A DNA stretch of 64,000 nt from Parapontixanthobacter sp963736595. Lineage in GTDB: Bacteria; Pseudomonadota; Alphaproteobacteria; Sphingomonadales; Sphingomonadaceae. Shown here in pieces: positions 63,565 to 64,000 of the stretch. Under the pieces are notes generated by a model. That model did no database searches. It worked only from the letters and a program-made list of their open reading frames with translations, and had not been told where the DNA came from. The first letter of the stretch is position 1, and every line of letters begins with the position of its first letter. The DNA is taken from contig CAVTPG010000011.1 of the NCBI GenBank assembly GCA_963736595.1, positions 62,001-126,000 on the forward strand, written 5' to 3'. The translations under genes were made by a program, and so were the position numbers.

Positions 63565-64000
63565 CAAAAATAGCGGATTGAAGGCGTGCACGCTGCCTAT
63601 ACTGGCGAGCGTGCTGTCGTTGGGAGCCTGTGCAGCGCCGAATAATGCTGTCGGACCGTCAGGCAATGCCGCTTACACCGCGCTGGCGACGCCGATTACC
63701 GAGCAAGATCTGGCGAGGGGCTATGCGCTGCAATCCGGCGATACGGTCGGCGTCAATGTGTTTGGCGAGCCGGAACTGACGGTCGAGGAAATTGCACTCG
63801 ACAATGCCGGGAATATCAGCCTTGCCCTGATCGGCGATGTCGCTGCGGCAGGCTATGAATGCGGCAGATTTAGCCACCCGGATTGAGCAGCTTTACGGCG
63901 CGCGTTATCTTCGCGACCCGCAAGTCAGCGTCACGGTGCGCGAAGCGCGCGAACCGTTCATCACGGTTGAGGGCGAAGTCGAATTGCCCGGCAATTACCC
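63548..64000 (+). CDS. Wza/GumB-like polysaccharide export lipoprotein, 5' part (frameshifted, truncated by window end)
   Basis: An outer-membrane polysaccharide export protein. A lipoprotein signal (LASVLSLGACAAPN) is followed by YALQSGDTVGVNVFGEPELTVEEIALDNAGNISLALIGDVAAAG, the Poly_export domain. After that the frame breaks. Removing one T at 63854 continues as GMNAADLATRIEQLYGARYLRDPQVSVTVREAREPFITVEGEVELPGNYP, ending in the first SLBB-type domain at the window edge. Confidence 0.87.

Overview
The window looks like a chromosomal segment of a sphingomonad-type alphaproteobacterium (Sphingomonadales). Supporting signs are a GC-rich sequence, a GcrA cell-cycle regulator, paired large TonB-dependent receptors, CaiB-type CoA transferases, and many copies of MmgE/PrpD, VOC and other catabolic families. 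The right edge runs into polysaccharide polymerisation and export genes. Assignments rest on reading motifs and family resemblance by eye; no search was run.

Layout. 1-7.7 kb is core-like: the 3' part of pnp, a rimB/rimK pair, a spermidine-synthase-like gene, a DUF481 outer-membrane protein, DUF1993, gcrA, an ABC-2 permease, hspQ and tRNA-Ser(CGA). 7.7-48.6 kb is a dense catabolic region of about 36 genes in six main transcription units. It has two TonB receptors, an MFS carrier, a HutC-type GntR regulator, CoA activation and beta-oxidation-like enzymes, two MmgE/PrpD proteins, three PuuE-like polysaccharide deacetylases, an amidase, an isochorismatase-family amidohydrolase, a nitrilase-fold protein, a LeuC/LeuD-like hydro-lyase, an HMG-CoA-lyase-like aldolase, a CitE-like lyase and three VOC proteins, two of them exported. 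48.7-51.8 kb is a copper resistance locus (copB, copA, csoR). 51.8-54 kb holds a DUF1989 gene, a GntA-like (YqcI/YcgG) haem enzyme gene and a Crp/Fnr regulator. 54-62 kb has a membrane-anchored unknown, katG, a sterol-desaturase-like hydroxylase, an alpha/beta hydrolase-flavin reductase fusion, an enoyl-CoA hydratase and an acyl-CoA dehydrogenase. 62.2-64 kb has a Wzy/O-antigen-ligase-like protein and a truncated Wza-like exporter.

The strongest unlisted signal is a 12-bp palindrome, TTGTCCGGACAA, seen eight times (once with one mismatch) and always in intergenic, promoter-like DNA at 7.7, 22.98, 23.02, 26.6, 27.4, 27.5, 40.1 and 48.6 kb. These positions bracket and punctuate the catabolic region. 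The architecture (GT-N4-AC) resembles HutC/DasR-family operators, and a HutC-type GntR regulator is encoded inside the region. I propose a single dispersed regulon for uptake and breakdown of a bulky compound. The enzyme set (ring-amide/imide hydrolysis, a dimethylmaleate-hydratase-like LeuCD pair, CoA transfer, then C-C lyases) would suit a cyclic imide or N-heterocycle that yields a branched dicarboxylate. This is inference.

At least eleven genes carry single-base frameshifts that are restored by one base, mostly isolated insertions. This points to residual sequencing error rather than gene decay, so those genes are annotated across the shift.
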